The notes: generated by a model from the sequence alone, not told the origin. 29,978 nt of DNA from JANNAT01 sp031422555 (GCA_031422555.1 JANPLZ010000016.1:1-29978), one strand, 5' to 3'. Positions 1 through 9,082 are shown, numbered from the stretch's first letter. Numbers and translations: made by a program.

Positions 1-1
1 C

Positions 2-3000
2 GCAGGCGCGGGCGCTGTCAGCTTGTCCGGCGGGTCGGTTTTGACCCTTAACACCGGCGCATCAAATGTGTCGGGCGTGGTTTCGGGTTTGGGCGGCCTG
101 GAAATTGCCACAGGCAGCACGACGACTTTGTCGGGTACGAATACCTTTATCGGCGGCATCAACCTGAGCGGAAAGGTCATTCTGGCTAACAACGCTGCGG
201 CTGGCACCGGGCCGATCACTACGAACGGGTCGGTCATCAACTATGCCAACGGCATCGACAACGCGGCCGGTATCGTCGTAAATTCGATCACCACCCAGCT
301 GGAAGTTTTGACAACGGATGCCGCAACGCAGTCCGGGGTTATTTCAGAATCTAGCGGCGGGCGGCCGATTGAGAAAATCGGTTCCGGCACGCTGACGTTG
401 TCGGCGGCGAATACCTACACCGGGGCTACCACAGTAACAGGCGGCACTTTGGTGGTGACCGGATCGGTGGCATCGACCGCGATCAACGTCAACAACGCAT
501 CGACGATCAGCGTGGACGGCACGGCGTTGTTGGACACCGCAGCGGTGGTGTTGTCGGGCACCGGCAATCTGACGCTGACGGGCAATGAAATCATCGGATC
601 GCTGGCAGGCGTTGCAGGCACCTCTGTTACCTTGGGGGCCAACACCCTGACCACCGGGGATGGCACCAACACCGCAATGGCCGGGATCATCAGTGGCACG
701 GGCGGGTTGACCAAACAAGGGGCGGGCGGCACGTTTACGCTGTCGGGCGCGAACACTTACACCGGGACTACAACCGTTAATGCGGGCACCTTGGCACTGT
801 CGGGCGGGTCGGCAATTGCTAATACGGGTGCCGTTGTGGTGACATCGCCGGGCATTCTGCAAGTCGATGCGGTAGAGACCATCGGATCCTTGGCCGGTTC
901 GGGTTCAACTGTGTTGAACGCAGCCATTTTTACTGGCGGCAACGATGATACAACGACCTATTCGGGTGTGATTTCCGGAACAGGCATTCTGAACAAACTA
1001 GGCACCGGCACGATGACCCTGACCGGCGCGAATACCCAGACCGGCACGGTTAATGCGTCTGGTGGTGTGCTGTCGTTCACTGGGGCTGGCGCGGCCTTTA
1101 CCGGTGCCGTCGGCCCGAACGCTGTCAATACGTCTTTGGGTGCCATTTTGGAAACCGACGGCGGGGCGTTTAACACGACCACGATTGTTGCCAACAACGC
1201 AGGCGCGTTCAACCTGATCAGCGGGGGCAGTGAAAGCATTCTGCGCATTGTCGGTGCGGGCACGGTTGATTTGTCATCGGGTTCGGTTTTGACGGTAAAT
1301 GGCGGCGGGTCAAACGTAAGCGGCGTGATTTCGGGGGCCGGTGGCTTTACGGTTGCAGGGGGGGGAACCACCACCTTCACCGCCGCAAACACCTATGCTG
1401 GCGACACGACCGTTAACGCGGGGATCCTTGATCTGACAGGATCGGGCGCGATTGCCAGCACGGTGATCACAACCGCTGGCACGGCAATCTTGCGCACCGA
1501 TGGGGCGGCGTTGGCATCCACGGCTGCAATCACCAACAACAGCACCAACGCGGGTGGGCTGACCCTGACCGGAAACGAAACCATCGGCAGTCTGAACGGC
1601 GCGGGCGGCGTTACCCTGACAGGGGCGACCCTGACACTGTCTGCAGGCGCGTCCAGCATTAGCGGCGCGGTCACAGGCACCGGCGCCGGCACGCTGAACG
1701 TAACAGGCGGCACGACAACCGTGGCGGCGGCGGGCAATGTCGGCACGGCCACCACGATTGATTCTGGTGGCACAGTCATCAACAACGGCACGATGGCCGG
1801 CGTTGGCAACGCGGGCGGCTTTACCAACAATGGGGGGGCCGGTGCGCTGACGAACACCGGGGCTGGCACCGGGTCTAACACCGGCACTTTAGCAAGTCTT
1901 ACGCATAATTCGACCGCTTTGTTCACCAACACAGGCATCGTATCGGGCGCGACGAGTGTCACGAACGGCACGGTTACCCTAAGCGGGGCGTCGAACCTGG
2001 CGAATACGGCGGCGGTTACGGTGAACGGCGGCATTCTGAACGTGAATGTGGCGGAAACCATCGGATCACTTGCGGGCACGGGCGGCACGGTGAACCTGAA
2101 TGCGGCGTTGACGACGGGTGATGGCACCAGCACCACCTATGCAGGCACGATTGGCGGGGCTGGCGGCAGCCTGATCAAAGAGGGTTTGGGCACGTTTACC
2201 TTGTCGGGTGCAGCCAACACTTATACGGGGGCCACGTTTGTAAACGCGGGCGTGTTGAACGTGCGGAACGGGTCCGCGCTGGGCACGGCGGCGGGGGCAA
2301 CTACGGTGGCCTCCGGGGCTGCGTTGCAGGTGCAGACCACCGGCGGCCCAGTTGTCATTGCCGATGCGATGACGTTGAACGGCACAGGCATCGCCAATGA
2401 CGGTGCGGTGCGCAACATCGCCGGCGTGAACGCCTTGACAGGGGGGATCACACTGGGGTCGGCAACGCGGATCAATTCTGACGCGGGAACGTTGCAATTC
2501 AGCGGCACAATTTCGGGGGCGGGGCAAAACCTGACGGTTGGTGGCGCGGGGAATACGGTAATCACCGGGCCAATTGCCACGACTTCCGGAACGCTGACCA
2601 AAGATGGCGCGGGTCAATTGGCGTTGTTTGGGGTGAACACCTTTACCGGTGATGTGATCGTTAACGCGGGGGCTGTGCAACTTAGCGGTAATTCGGTTGG
2701 TGATCCGATCAACGGCGCGATTGGGGATGCGGCCAATGTTACCCTGAATGGCAGCAGCATTTTGCGGCTGAACACCAATGAAACCATCGGGTCTTTGACG
2801 GGTGCCCTTGGCAGCAGCGTGTTCAACTTTACGTCCGGCACCACGCTGACAACCGGGGGCAACGGTGCATCGACCTTGTTTGCCGGAACAATCACCAGCG
2901 ACATCAGCCTGACCAAAGAGGGCAGCGGCACGTTCGAGCTGTCGAACACAAACGGCTACACGGGTGCCACAACCGTCAACGGCGGTATTCTTGATCTGAC

Positions 3001-5758
3001 CGGCACCGGCACGATTGGCAGCACGGTGATTACCACCACAGGCACAGCCATTTTGCGCACCAACGGTGGGGCACTGGCCGCAGCGGCGGCGATCACCAAT
3101 GGCAGCACCAACGCGGGCGGGGTCACGCTGACAGGGAATGAAACCATCGCAAGCCTGAACGGAGCAGGTGGGGTAACCCTGACCGGCGCGCAGTTGACGC
3201 TGACGACGGGCGCGTCGAATATCAGCGGCGTCATCAGTGGCACCGGCGGCCTGACGGTGCAGGGCAGCAGTGCAACCGCTTTGTCAGGGGTAAACACGTA
3301 TTCCGGGGCGACGTCAGTGACCGCGGGCTCGCTGACCATGGCGGCAACCGGATCGGTGATCAATAGTATCACCACCAACACTGGCGGCATTGTGACCAAT
3401 AGCGGCGGTGCGTTTGGTGCAGTCACCAATACCAGTGGCACTTTCAACAACACCACAGGCACCGCGGGCGCGGTATCAAACGCAGGCACCGGCACCAACG
3501 GCGGCACCATCGCCAGCCTGGCCAACAGTGGCGGCACCTTTGGCAACAGCGGAACGGTCAGCGGCGCATCGACCGTATCGGGCGGGGCTGTTACCAACTC
3601 TGGCAGCTTTGGCAGCACCTTGGGTGTCACGGGCGGCACATTCACCAACAACGCAGGCGGCGGGGTTGTGGCAGCCACCACCAACACCGGCGGCACCGTC
3701 ACCAACAACGGCGGCACGTTTGCCGCTGTGACCAACACCACCGGCACGTTTAACAACACCCTGGGAACGGCAGGCGCGGTCAGTAACGCAGCCGCCGGCA
3801 CCAACGGTGGCACCATTGCCAGCCTGACCAACACCAGCGGCACGTTCGGCAATACCGGCCTGATTACCGGCGCACTGACGGCTTCGGGTGGCACGGTCAC
3901 GCACAGCGGCACCGCCGGGTCTGCAGCCGTGTCGGGTGCTGCAATCTTGAACGTCAACGCCGGAACGATCACCGGCCTTACGACCAACACCGGCGGCACC
4001 ATCAACATTGCAAGCGGCGTCTTTACCGGCGGCTTGACCAATACCAGCGGCATCGTAAATGCGGCGGGCACCATGACCGGTGGGAATATCATCAACAGCG
4101 GGACTTTTAACGTAACCGCGGCGTTAACCGGCGGTGGCGCGAACTTTACCAATACATTGACACCTGCTGGCACGTTGAACGTGATTGCGGGCAACTATAC
4201 CGGTTTGGGGTTGATCACGAATAACTCATTCACCACGATTAATGTGGGACCGGGCCGCATTTTGGCTGGCACGACTTTGATCAATAACGGGCGCTCGGTG
4301 ATCAACGGCGGCACGATTGCGGCGGCGTTTACCAACAGTGTTGGCGGAATTCTTGAAACCAACGGGGCTGCAATCATCACCGGCACCTTCGCCAACAACG
4401 GCGTCGTTGATATGGCGGATGGGGCAACCGGCGACACGCTGACCATCTCGGGGGCGACCAGTGGCAGCGGCCGCTATCAGATGGATCTGAACCTAAGCGA
4501 TGGCACCACCGATCTGGTGACCGCGACCGCAGGCGGTGTGGCAGCGGTGGGTCTGGACTTTACCGCAACGCCGGGTGGCGCCTTGTTGACACCGATCACG
4601 GTGTTTGCCGGGGTTGGCCCGGGGGCTACGCTGTCGCAAACCGGTTTGCCAACTGGCGGCGCTGTGCTTTATGCCATGACACAGTCAGGCAGCAATGTGC
4701 AGGTGGTCAGCCAGATCAACCCGGCAGTCGCGGGCGTGGCAGCAACGGCTGCAACCACGCAATCGCTGATCGGCACTGTGGTCAACCGTCCGACAAGTCC
4801 GTTTGTGTCTGGTCTGGCGGCCGAAGAGGGCTGCTCAAGCGGCGGTTATTTCCGGGCGACGACCGGGAAAGCAACCGTGAAGGGCACATCCGTAAACAAT
4901 AATGTGTCGACCGAAAGTTCAATCGCCTCGCAATTCTCGGGCGTTCAGGGTGGCTTTGACGTCGGCTGCTTTGATGGCCGCTTCTTTAACGGTTGGGATG
5001 GCGCGATCGGGGCAATGGTGGGATATAACCTTGGCACAACCGCTCAGGATGTGTTCTCGGATCCGATCAATCCAACCCTGCGCACCGGAACATCCGGGGC
5101 CGCGTTCAGCCAAAGCTATTTCGGTCTTTATGCGGCGGGCAGCAAGGATCGGTTGTCTGGCGACGTGCAACTGCGGTTTGACCAGACCAAATTCGAGCTT
5201 AGCGAAACCACCTTTACGGGTGTGCCGGTTGGTTTGGACGGGCTTAGCTATTCCACCAAATCCACCACGATTGGCACGCGCCTGAATTACCGGTTTGATC
5301 TGAATGAAGAGAAAGGCACCAACTTTGTGCCGACAGTCGGCTTCAACTATACATCGGTGTCTGGCGATACCCTGACGCTGGCGGGTGGTGAGACCTTGGA
5401 AATCAGCCCGTTCTCTACCGTGGTTGGTTTTGTTGGCGGCACCTTTGCCAAGACCAAGATCGACCCGGAGGGCACCGCAGCCACGACAACCTTTGTCAGC
5501 GGCAACCTTTATCGCGATTTCGGCGGCGACCGGGCTGCGGTATACGACAGCTCGGCGCTGCCCGGCCCCGAGACGATTTCCATCGGCAGCATCGGAACCT
5601 TTGCCGAAGCGTCGATCGGGGTGAACTATGTCAAGATCCTTGAAAAAGGCCCCGGCGGTGCCAAGCAGCTGAACGCCAACATCCGGGCCGATGCACGGTT
5701 TGGCCCCAACGTCAGCGACAGCTACAGCCTGACGGCACAGGTCCGGTTGTCGTTCTGA
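2..5758 (+). CDS. Large autotransporter adhesin with PATR-type repeats (5' end missing)
   Basis: The reading frame is open from the left edge to a TGA at 5756-5758, so this is the C-terminal part (at least 1,918 residues) of a longer protein. Its true start and signal peptide lie outside the window; the TTG at 23 is only an internal codon. The passenger (to about 4740) is extremely rich in Gly, Thr, Asn and Ala. It repeats the autotransporter-associated beta-strand pattern G-T-x-T-L-S-G-x-N-T-Y-T-G-x-T-T-V-N-x-G about nine times, as expected of a right-handed beta-helix stalk. From about 4830 the composition changes to an outer-membrane barrel of about 300 residues with alternating aromatic strands, ending in the usual hydrophobic strand with a terminal Phe (V-R-L-S-F). 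The only two cysteines seen lie at the barrel entrance (codons 4832 and 4967). Role inferred: a surface adhesin or aggregation factor; the ligand cannot be read from sequence. A terminator separates it from the T6SS genes. Confidence 0.93.
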   Translation, partial: AGAGAVSLSGGSVLTLNTGASNVSGVVSGLGGLEIATGSTTTLSGTNTFIGGINLSGKVILANNAAAGTGPITTNGSVINYANGIDNAAGIVVNSITTQLEVLTTDAATQSGVISESSGGRPIEKIGSGTLTLSAANTYTGATTVTGGTLVVTGSVASTAINVNNASTISVDGTALLDTAAVVLSGTGNLTLTGNEIIGSLAGVAGTSVTLGANTLTTGDGTNTAMAGIISGTGGLTKQGAGGTFTLSGANTYTGTTTVNAGTLALSGGSAIANTGAVVVTSPGILQVDAVETIGSLAGSGSTVLNAAIFTGGNDDTTTYSGVISGTGILNKLGTGTMTLTGANTQTGTVNASGGVLSFTGAGAAFTGAVGPNAVNTSLGAILETDGGAFNTTTIVANNAGAFNLISGGSESILRIVGAGTVDLSSGSVLTVNGGGSNVSGVISGAGGFTVAGGGTTTFTAANTYAGDTTVNAGILDLTGSGAIASTVITTAGTAILRTDGAALASTAAITNNSTNAGGLTLTGNETIGSLNGAGGVTLTGATLTLSAGASSISGAVTGTGAGTLNVTGGTTTVAAAGNVGTATTIDSGGTVINNGTMAGVGNAGGFTNNGGAGALTNTGAGTGSNTGTLASLTHNSTALFTNTGIVSGATSVTNGTVTLSGASNLANTAAVTVNGGILNVNVAETIGSLAGTGGTVNLNAALTTGDGTSTTYAGTIGGAGGSLIKEGLGTFTLSGAANTYTGATFVNAGVLNVRNGSALGTAAGATTVASGAALQVQTTGGPVVIADAMTLNGTGIANDGAVRNIAGVNALTGGITLGSATRINSDAGTLQFSGTISGAGQNLTVGGAGNTVITGPIATTSGTLTKDGAGQLALFGVNTFTGDVIVNAGAVQLSGNSVGDPINGAIGDAANVTLNGSSILRLNTNETIGSLTGALGSSVFNFTSGTTLTTGGNGASTLFAGTITSDISLTKEGSGTFELSNTNGYTGATTVNGGILDLTGTGTIGSTVITTTGTAILRTNGGALAAAAAITNGSTNAGGVTLTGNETIASLNGAGGVTLTGAQLTLTTGASNISGVISGTGGLTVQGSSATALSGVNTYSGATSVTAGSLTMAATGSVINSITTNTGGIVTNSGGAFGAVTNTSGTFNNTTGTAGAVSNAGTGTNGGTIASLANSGGTFGNSGTVSGASTVSGGAVTNSGSFGSTLGVTGGTFTNNAGGGVVAATTNTGGTVTNNGGTFAAVTNTTGTFNNTLGTAGAVSNAAAGTNGGTIASLTNTSGTFGNTGLITGALTASGGTVTHSGTAGSAAVSGAAILNVNAGTITGLTTNTGGTINIASGVFTGGLTNTSGIVNAAGTMTGGNIINSGTFNVTAALTGGGANFTNTLTPAGTLNVIAGNYTGLGLITNNSFTTINVGPGRILAGTTLINNGRSVINGGTIAAAFTNSVGGILETNGAAIITGTFANNGVVDMADGATGDTLTISGATSGSGRYQMDLNLSDGTTDLVTATAGGVAAVGLDFTATPGGALLTPITVFAGVGPGATLSQTGLPTGGAVLYAMTQSGSNVQVVSQINPAVAGVAATAATTQSLIGTVVNRPTSPFVSGLAAEEGCSSGGYFRATTGKATVKGTSVNNNVSTESSIASQFSGVQGGFDVGCFDGRFFNGWDGAIGAMVGYNLGTTAQDVFSDPINPTLRTGTSGAAFSQSYFGLYAAGSKDRLSGDVQLRFDQTKFELSETTFTGVPVGLDGLSYSTKSTTIGTRLNYRFDLNEEKGTNFVPTVGFNYTSVSGDTLTLAGGETLEISPFSTVVGFVGGTFAKTKIDPEGTAATTTFVSGNLYRDFGGDRAAVYDSSALPGPETISIGSIGTFAEASIGVNYVKILEKGPGGAKQLNANIRADARFGPNVSDSYSLTAQVRLSF
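1424..1683 (+). repeat. Internal direct repeat, copy A, in autotransporter passenger
   Basis: This segment encodes a stretch running from I-L-D-L-T-G through T-A-I-L-R-T and G-N-E-T-I-x-S-L-N-G-A-G-G-V-T-L-T-G. It aligns without gaps, at an offset of exactly 1,563 bases (521 codons), with copy B at 2987-3246. In the best-matching 54 residues I count about eight differences. Third-base differences are scattered, so the copies are not freshly identical. Confidence 0.85.
2987..3246 (+). repeat. Internal direct repeat, copy B, in autotransporter passenger
   Basis: Second copy of the 260-base passenger module found at 1424-1683. The reading frame and length are unchanged. The protein identity is clearly higher than between neighbouring PATR units, which points to duplication of a multi-strand block. 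Confidence 0.85.
3371..3906 (+). repeat. Tandem 306-base repeat (about 1.75 copies) in passenger
   Basis: Copy 1 (3371-3676) and copy 2 (3677 to about 3906) are adjacent and share a 102-residue periodicity. Both encode the series T-T-N-T-G-G, then F-N-N-T, then G-T-A-G-A-V-S-N-A, then G-T-N-G-G-T-I-A-S-L. For example, the codons for T-N-G-G-T-I-A-S-L begin at 3494 and again at 3800. This part of the stalk is Asn/Thr/Gly-rich and differs from the PATR units on either side. Confidence 0.85.
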
Positions 5759-5771
5759 TCAAAACTGCCTG

Positions 5772-5803
5772 CCCCGGTCTGCCAGACGCAGGCCGGGGTT
5801 TTT
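5772..5803 (+). terminator. Rho-independent terminator after autotransporter
   Basis: An 11-bp stem (left arm 5772-5782 beginning CCCCGG, right arm 5788-5798 ending CCGGGG, one G-T wobble) encloses a 5-nt loop and is followed directly by TTTTT at 5799-5803. It starts 13 bases after the autotransporter stop and should separate that gene from the T6SS operon. Confidence 0.92.
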
Positions 5804-5924
5804 AATGGCCAACCGTTGCCTGCAGTAATTGTTCACAAAACATAGACTTGATCCGGCGGGTCAGAGGACGCAGACTGCCCTCAAGGGATTTTTCCCAAAG
5901 CCACTCGTTTTTCGGGGTGGCGGC

Positions 5925-5935
5925 TATGATAGTAT
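5925..5935 (+). promoter_or_regulatory. Possible promoter -10 region upstream of tssK
   Basis: The 171-base gap between the terminator and tssK must hold the promoter of the first T6SS unit if transcription starts here. The best sigma-70-like element is TATGAT at 5925-5930, overlapping TGATAGTAT (an extended -10 form, 5927-5935). I see no good -35 hexamer at 16-18 bases upstream, so this is weak. The rest of the gap holds only a short GGGA/TCCC inverted repeat near 5885 and a Shine-Dalgarno sequence GAGGG at 5966-5970. Confidence 0.25.
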
Positions 5936-5974
5936 TTCGGCTGTGTTTGGGTCGTTCGATAGATTGAGGGCAGG

Positions 5975-7312
5975 ATGTCTTGGTATAGCAAGGTTGCTTG
6001 GAAGGAGGGGTTGTTCCTTCAACCCCACCATCTGCAACAAAATGACCGCTACGTTGAAAAGCTGATCGAAGCCCGCACGCGGCATGTGTCGCCCTATCCT
6101 TGGGGTATTGAAGAAATGCGCATGAACCGGGATCGGTTGATGCAGGGCCGGGTGGAATTGGCCACGGTGTCTGGCATTTTTCCCGATGGCACGCCGTTTG
6201 ACGCCCCTGCCGTATCGCCCCTGCCCCGCGCCATCGAAGTGCCCGAAGGATCGGACGGCATGGGCATCTGGCTGACCCTGCCCGATCAGGTGATGAACGG
6301 GCGCGAAGTGGCGATGGATACCGAAGTCGGCGCCGCCACCCGCTATGTTCTGGGCGCAGAAACCGTGGCAGATGCCGCGTCGGCGTTGCGGCTGGAAGCG
6401 CAGATCGAAATCGCTGCCCCCCGAATGGAATTGGACATCCGCGCCACGCCCAAACCCGGCTATCAATGCCTGAAAATTGGCCGCATCGTTGAAGTGCGCG
6501 ACAATGTTGTCATTCTTGACGATGCGTTTCCGCCGCCTTTGTTAACCATTTCGGCGCATTCGGTGGCGCTGGGCTGGCTGGACCGGGTGATCGGCTGGGT
6601 GGAAACCAAGCTGGACAGCCTGTCGCGCTATGCGTCCGATCCGTCTTCGGCGGGCGGATTGCAGGCGACCGATTATTTCATGTTGCTGTGCCTGAACCGC
6701 CAGATCAACGTGCTGCGCCATTTGCGGGCCAGCCGCTATGTGCATCCCGAACGGCTGTTCGAAGAGCTGTTGCGGTTCTCGGGCGAGTTGTGGACCTTTG
6801 ATCAGGACAAACGGCTGGCCCCGCCCTATGACGCCTATGATCACGCGGATCTGAAAGCCTCGATAGAGCCGATTGTGCGCGATATTCAGCGGTTGTTGTC
6901 GCGCGATGTTGGCCGGGCCACCCGGCTGGAACTGGTGCAGGTGCGGCAGAATTCCTATCTGGCACAAGTGGCGGATCGCAACCTGTTCCGCGATGCCACA
7001 TTTGTTCTGGAAGTCGAAAGCAGCCGGGCGCTGACCCTTGTGCAACAGCAATTCCCGCAGCTGTGCAAAGTGGGGCCGAACACCCGGATGGCCGAGATTG
7101 TGAACAACAACCTGCCCGGCATTGATCTGATCCACACACCCACACCGCCCCGGCAAATCCGGGCAGTGTCGCGCAATGTCTACTTCATCTTGGAAAAGAA
7201 CTCGCCCTTATGGCGCGAGTTTTCGAATGCACCCGCCATTGGCATGCATTTTGCCGGCGATTGGCCTGATCTGAAGATGGAATTGTGGGCCATCGTGGAG
7301 ACCAAGGGATGA
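5975..7312 (+). CDS. tssK: T6SS baseplate subunit TssK
   Basis: A 445-residue protein, the usual length for TssK (ImpJ/VasE family). The N-terminus W-Y-S-K-V-A-W-K-E-G-L-F-L-Q-P-H-H-L-Q-Q matches the family signature, in which an L-x-P-x-H-x-Q-Q segment follows a conserved W-x-E-G-x-F. Known role: a trimeric cytoplasmic adaptor that docks the TssE-F-G wedge of the baseplate onto the TssL/TssM membrane complex. The ATG at 5975 is supported by GAGGG five bases upstream. It is the first T6SS gene after the autotransporter terminator, and its TGA overlaps the tssL ATG (ATGA), so the two are translationally coupled. No truncation or missing region is evident. Confidence 0.97.
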   Translation: MSWYSKVAWKEGLFLQPHHLQQNDRYVEKLIEARTRHVSPYPWGIEEMRMNRDRLMQGRVELATVSGIFPDGTPFDAPAVSPLPRAIEVPEGSDGMGIWLTLPDQVMNGREVAMDTEVGAATRYVLGAETVADAASALRLEAQIEIAAPRMELDIRATPKPGYQCLKIGRIVEVRDNVVILDDAFPPPLLTISAHSVALGWLDRVIGWVETKLDSLSRYASDPSSAGGLQATDYFMLLCLNRQINVLRHLRASRYVHPERLFEELLRFSGELWTFDQDKRLAPPYDAYDHADLKASIEPIVRDIQRLLSRDVGRATRLELVQVRQNSYLAQVADRNLFRDATFVLEVESSRALTLVQQQFPQLCKVGPNTRMAEIVNNNLPGIDLIHTPTPPRQIRAVSRNVYFILEKNSPLWREFSNAPAIGMHFAGDWPDLKMELWAIVETKG

Positions 7313-9057
7313 GCAACGGCGGCAGCGGCAGCAACAAAGACAAAACGGTCATCGGGGGCAGCATGGGCGGCGTGCCAGCGCCATTGCCGGGCGGTGCTGC
7401 GCCAATGCCGGGGGCGGGCAAACGACAGGCCGCACCAAACCAATCAACCGTGATCGGCGGGGCGATGCCGGGGTCCGGCACGCCGGGCGGTGGTTTTGGC
7501 GGTGGCGGATTTGGCGCACAGGGCGGGTTTGGCCAACCGCAATCGCAAGGCTTTGGCGGCGACGGCGCTGACGCGTGGTCAACCGGCACGGGTGGGTTTG
7601 GATCACCGGCCCAAGTGCCGGGCCGACCACCGGGTGGAGGTTTTGGCGGTGGTGGTCAGGGCGGCCCGGGCGGTCAGGGCGGTGGCTATGCGTCGCAACC
7701 TTCGCAACGCACCGTTATCGGTGGGTCGGGTGCCTTTGGTCAGCCCGAAGGGTTTTTCCCGGATGCGTCCACCGCACAGCCGACCAACTATGCCAACAGC
7801 GGCCCCAAAGTAGACTTGCGCCGCGCGCTTTCGGCCAAGGGATTGGGGGCGGGTGGCCCGAAAAGCCCGATGCTGGCGGCCGCGGCAAATCTTCTGATCC
7901 TGTTTGGCCGGTTGCGCACGCAAATGGTGGAAATGGAAGCCGTCCCGCTGATGGAATACGTCACCCGCGAGATTGAAGGGTTTGAGCAGAACTGCCTGAA
8001 TGCAGGCATTGATCAGCACGAAACCCAAGTCGCCAAATATCTGCTGTGCGGCACCGCTGATGACATTGTACAAAACATCCCCGGCACCGACCGGCATTTG
8101 TGGATGCAGTATTCCATGGTGGCGCGGTTTTTCAACCGGCGCACCTCGGGGGTTGGGTTTTTCCAGGAAGTTGAAAAGGCAATGCAGGCCCCGGCGCAGC
8201 GGTTTCAACTGCTGGAACTGGCGATGACCTGCCTGTCACTTGGGTTTGAGGGCCAGTATCGGTCTGCCCCGAACGGCGCTGTGGAATTGGCCCGCATCCG
8301 CACGATGATATACGAATCGCTGCGCCGGGTGCAGAACCGCCCCGACGAAGACATCTCACCACGCTGGCAGCCGGTGGCTTTGGGCGGGCGGCGGCGGTTT
8401 GGCGGCACGCCCCTGTGGGTCATCGGATCGGTTTTGGGGTTGATCCTGATGGGCGCGTATTTTGGCCTGTCGATGCTGATCGCCAACGAAGGTTCGGTTG
8501 TGTCCCAACGGCTTTTGTCGCTGCACCCGACTTCGCCGATCACTTTGGTGCGGGCGGTGGCGTTCACGCCTTTGGTAGTGGATCAAGAAGAGCTGGTCAC
8601 CAAAACCGGCCAGTTGGACCGCCTGCGCGGGGGCCTTGCCGACGATATCGCTTCGGGGATGGTCGAGGTCGATATCAAGGGTGATTTCATCTTTATCCGG
8701 GTCAACAACGCCGCCCTGTTTGCCAGCGGCAAAGCCGAAACCAAGCAAGAATTTGTCGATCTGGGCGGGCGGATTGCGGCCATTCTGAACCCGGAAACCG
8801 GCCCGGTGATGATCTTTGGTTACACCGACAACGTGCCGATGTCTGGCCGCGGTCGGTTCAAGAACAATCACGATCTGTCCTTGGCGCGGGCCGAAGCAGT
8901 GAAGGATGTTTTGGCGGCCAGCATCACCGACAAAGAGCGGTTTGTTGTCGAAGGCAAAGGCGAGGCCGAACCGATTGGCGACAACGAGGCCGAAGACGGA
9001 CGCGCGCTTAACCGCCGCGTTGAAATCATGATCAAGCGTGAAGAAACGCTGCAATGA
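7309..9057 (+). CDS. tssL: T6SS inner-membrane protein TssL with low-complexity N-terminus and C-terminal OmpA domain
   Basis: A 582-residue DotU/IcmH-type TssL with three parts. Residues 1-165 are a disordered Gly/Pro/Phe-rich tail holding three T-V-I-G-G motifs (Thr13, Thr47, Thr135). Residues of about 170-365 are the cytoplasmic DotU domain, including Y-L-L-C-G-T-A-D-D. A transmembrane segment at about 369-391 is followed by a periplasmic OmpA-like peptidoglycan-binding domain. That domain shows G-Y-T-D-N-V-P (Asp507) and N-N-H-D-L-S-L-A-R-A (Arg527), the positions that contact diaminopimelate in the family. TssL recruits TssM and the baseplate. In Agrobacterium tumefaciens, TssL phosphorylated on an N-terminal Thr is bound by the FHA protein, and Thr13 here sits in an equivalent place. 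ATG 7309 is chosen over an upstream GTG because it overlaps the tssK stop and has GGAG at 7297-7300. Confidence 0.96.
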   Translation: MSNGGSGSNKDKTVIGGSMGGVPAPLPGGAAPMPGAGKRQAAPNQSTVIGGAMPGSGTPGGGFGGGGFGAQGGFGQPQSQGFGGDGADAWSTGTGGFGSPAQVPGRPPGGGFGGGGQGGPGGQGGGYASQPSQRTVIGGSGAFGQPEGFFPDASTAQPTNYANSGPKVDLRRALSAKGLGAGGPKSPMLAAAANLLILFGRLRTQMVEMEAVPLMEYVTREIEGFEQNCLNAGIDQHETQVAKYLLCGTADDIVQNIPGTDRHLWMQYSMVARFFNRRTSGVGFFQEVEKAMQAPAQRFQLLELAMTCLSLGFEGQYRSAPNGAVELARIRTMIYESLRRVQNRPDEDISPRWQPVALGGRRRFGGTPLWVIGSVLGLILMGAYFGLSMLIANEGSVVSQRLLSLHPTSPITLVRAVAFTPLVVDQEELVTKTGQLDRLRGGLADDIASGMVEVDIKGDFIFIRVNNAALFASGKAETKQEFVDLGGRIAAILNPETGPVMIFGYTDNVPMSGRGRFKNNHDLSLARAEAVKDVLAASITDKERFVVEGKGEAEPIGDNEAEDGRALNRRVEIMIKREETLQ

Positions 9058-9082
9058 CGCGGGTTGCAGTGGGGAAATTGAT

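Noticed and set aside
3371..3906. A CRISPR-like or satellite repeat array
   Set aside because: The units are coding, in frame, 306 bases long and adjacent without spacers; they are protein repeats.
2956..4194. A 412-codon open frame on the minus strand inside the autotransporter, and similar long ones at 1393-2136 and 958-1392
   Set aside because: They mirror the repetitive GGC/ACC/AAC codon use of the plus-strand gene. The products are featureless Pro/Val-rich strings without a ribosome-binding site, while the plus frame has clear PATR repeats and a barrel.
5829..6065. A 78-codon plus-strand ORF overlapping the tssK start
   Set aside because: It has no good ribosome-binding site and runs out of frame into the well-supported tssK gene.
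7285..7308. An upstream GTG start for TssL
   Set aside because: It lies deep inside tssK. ATG 7309 forms the typical ATGA overlap and has GGAG at the right distance.
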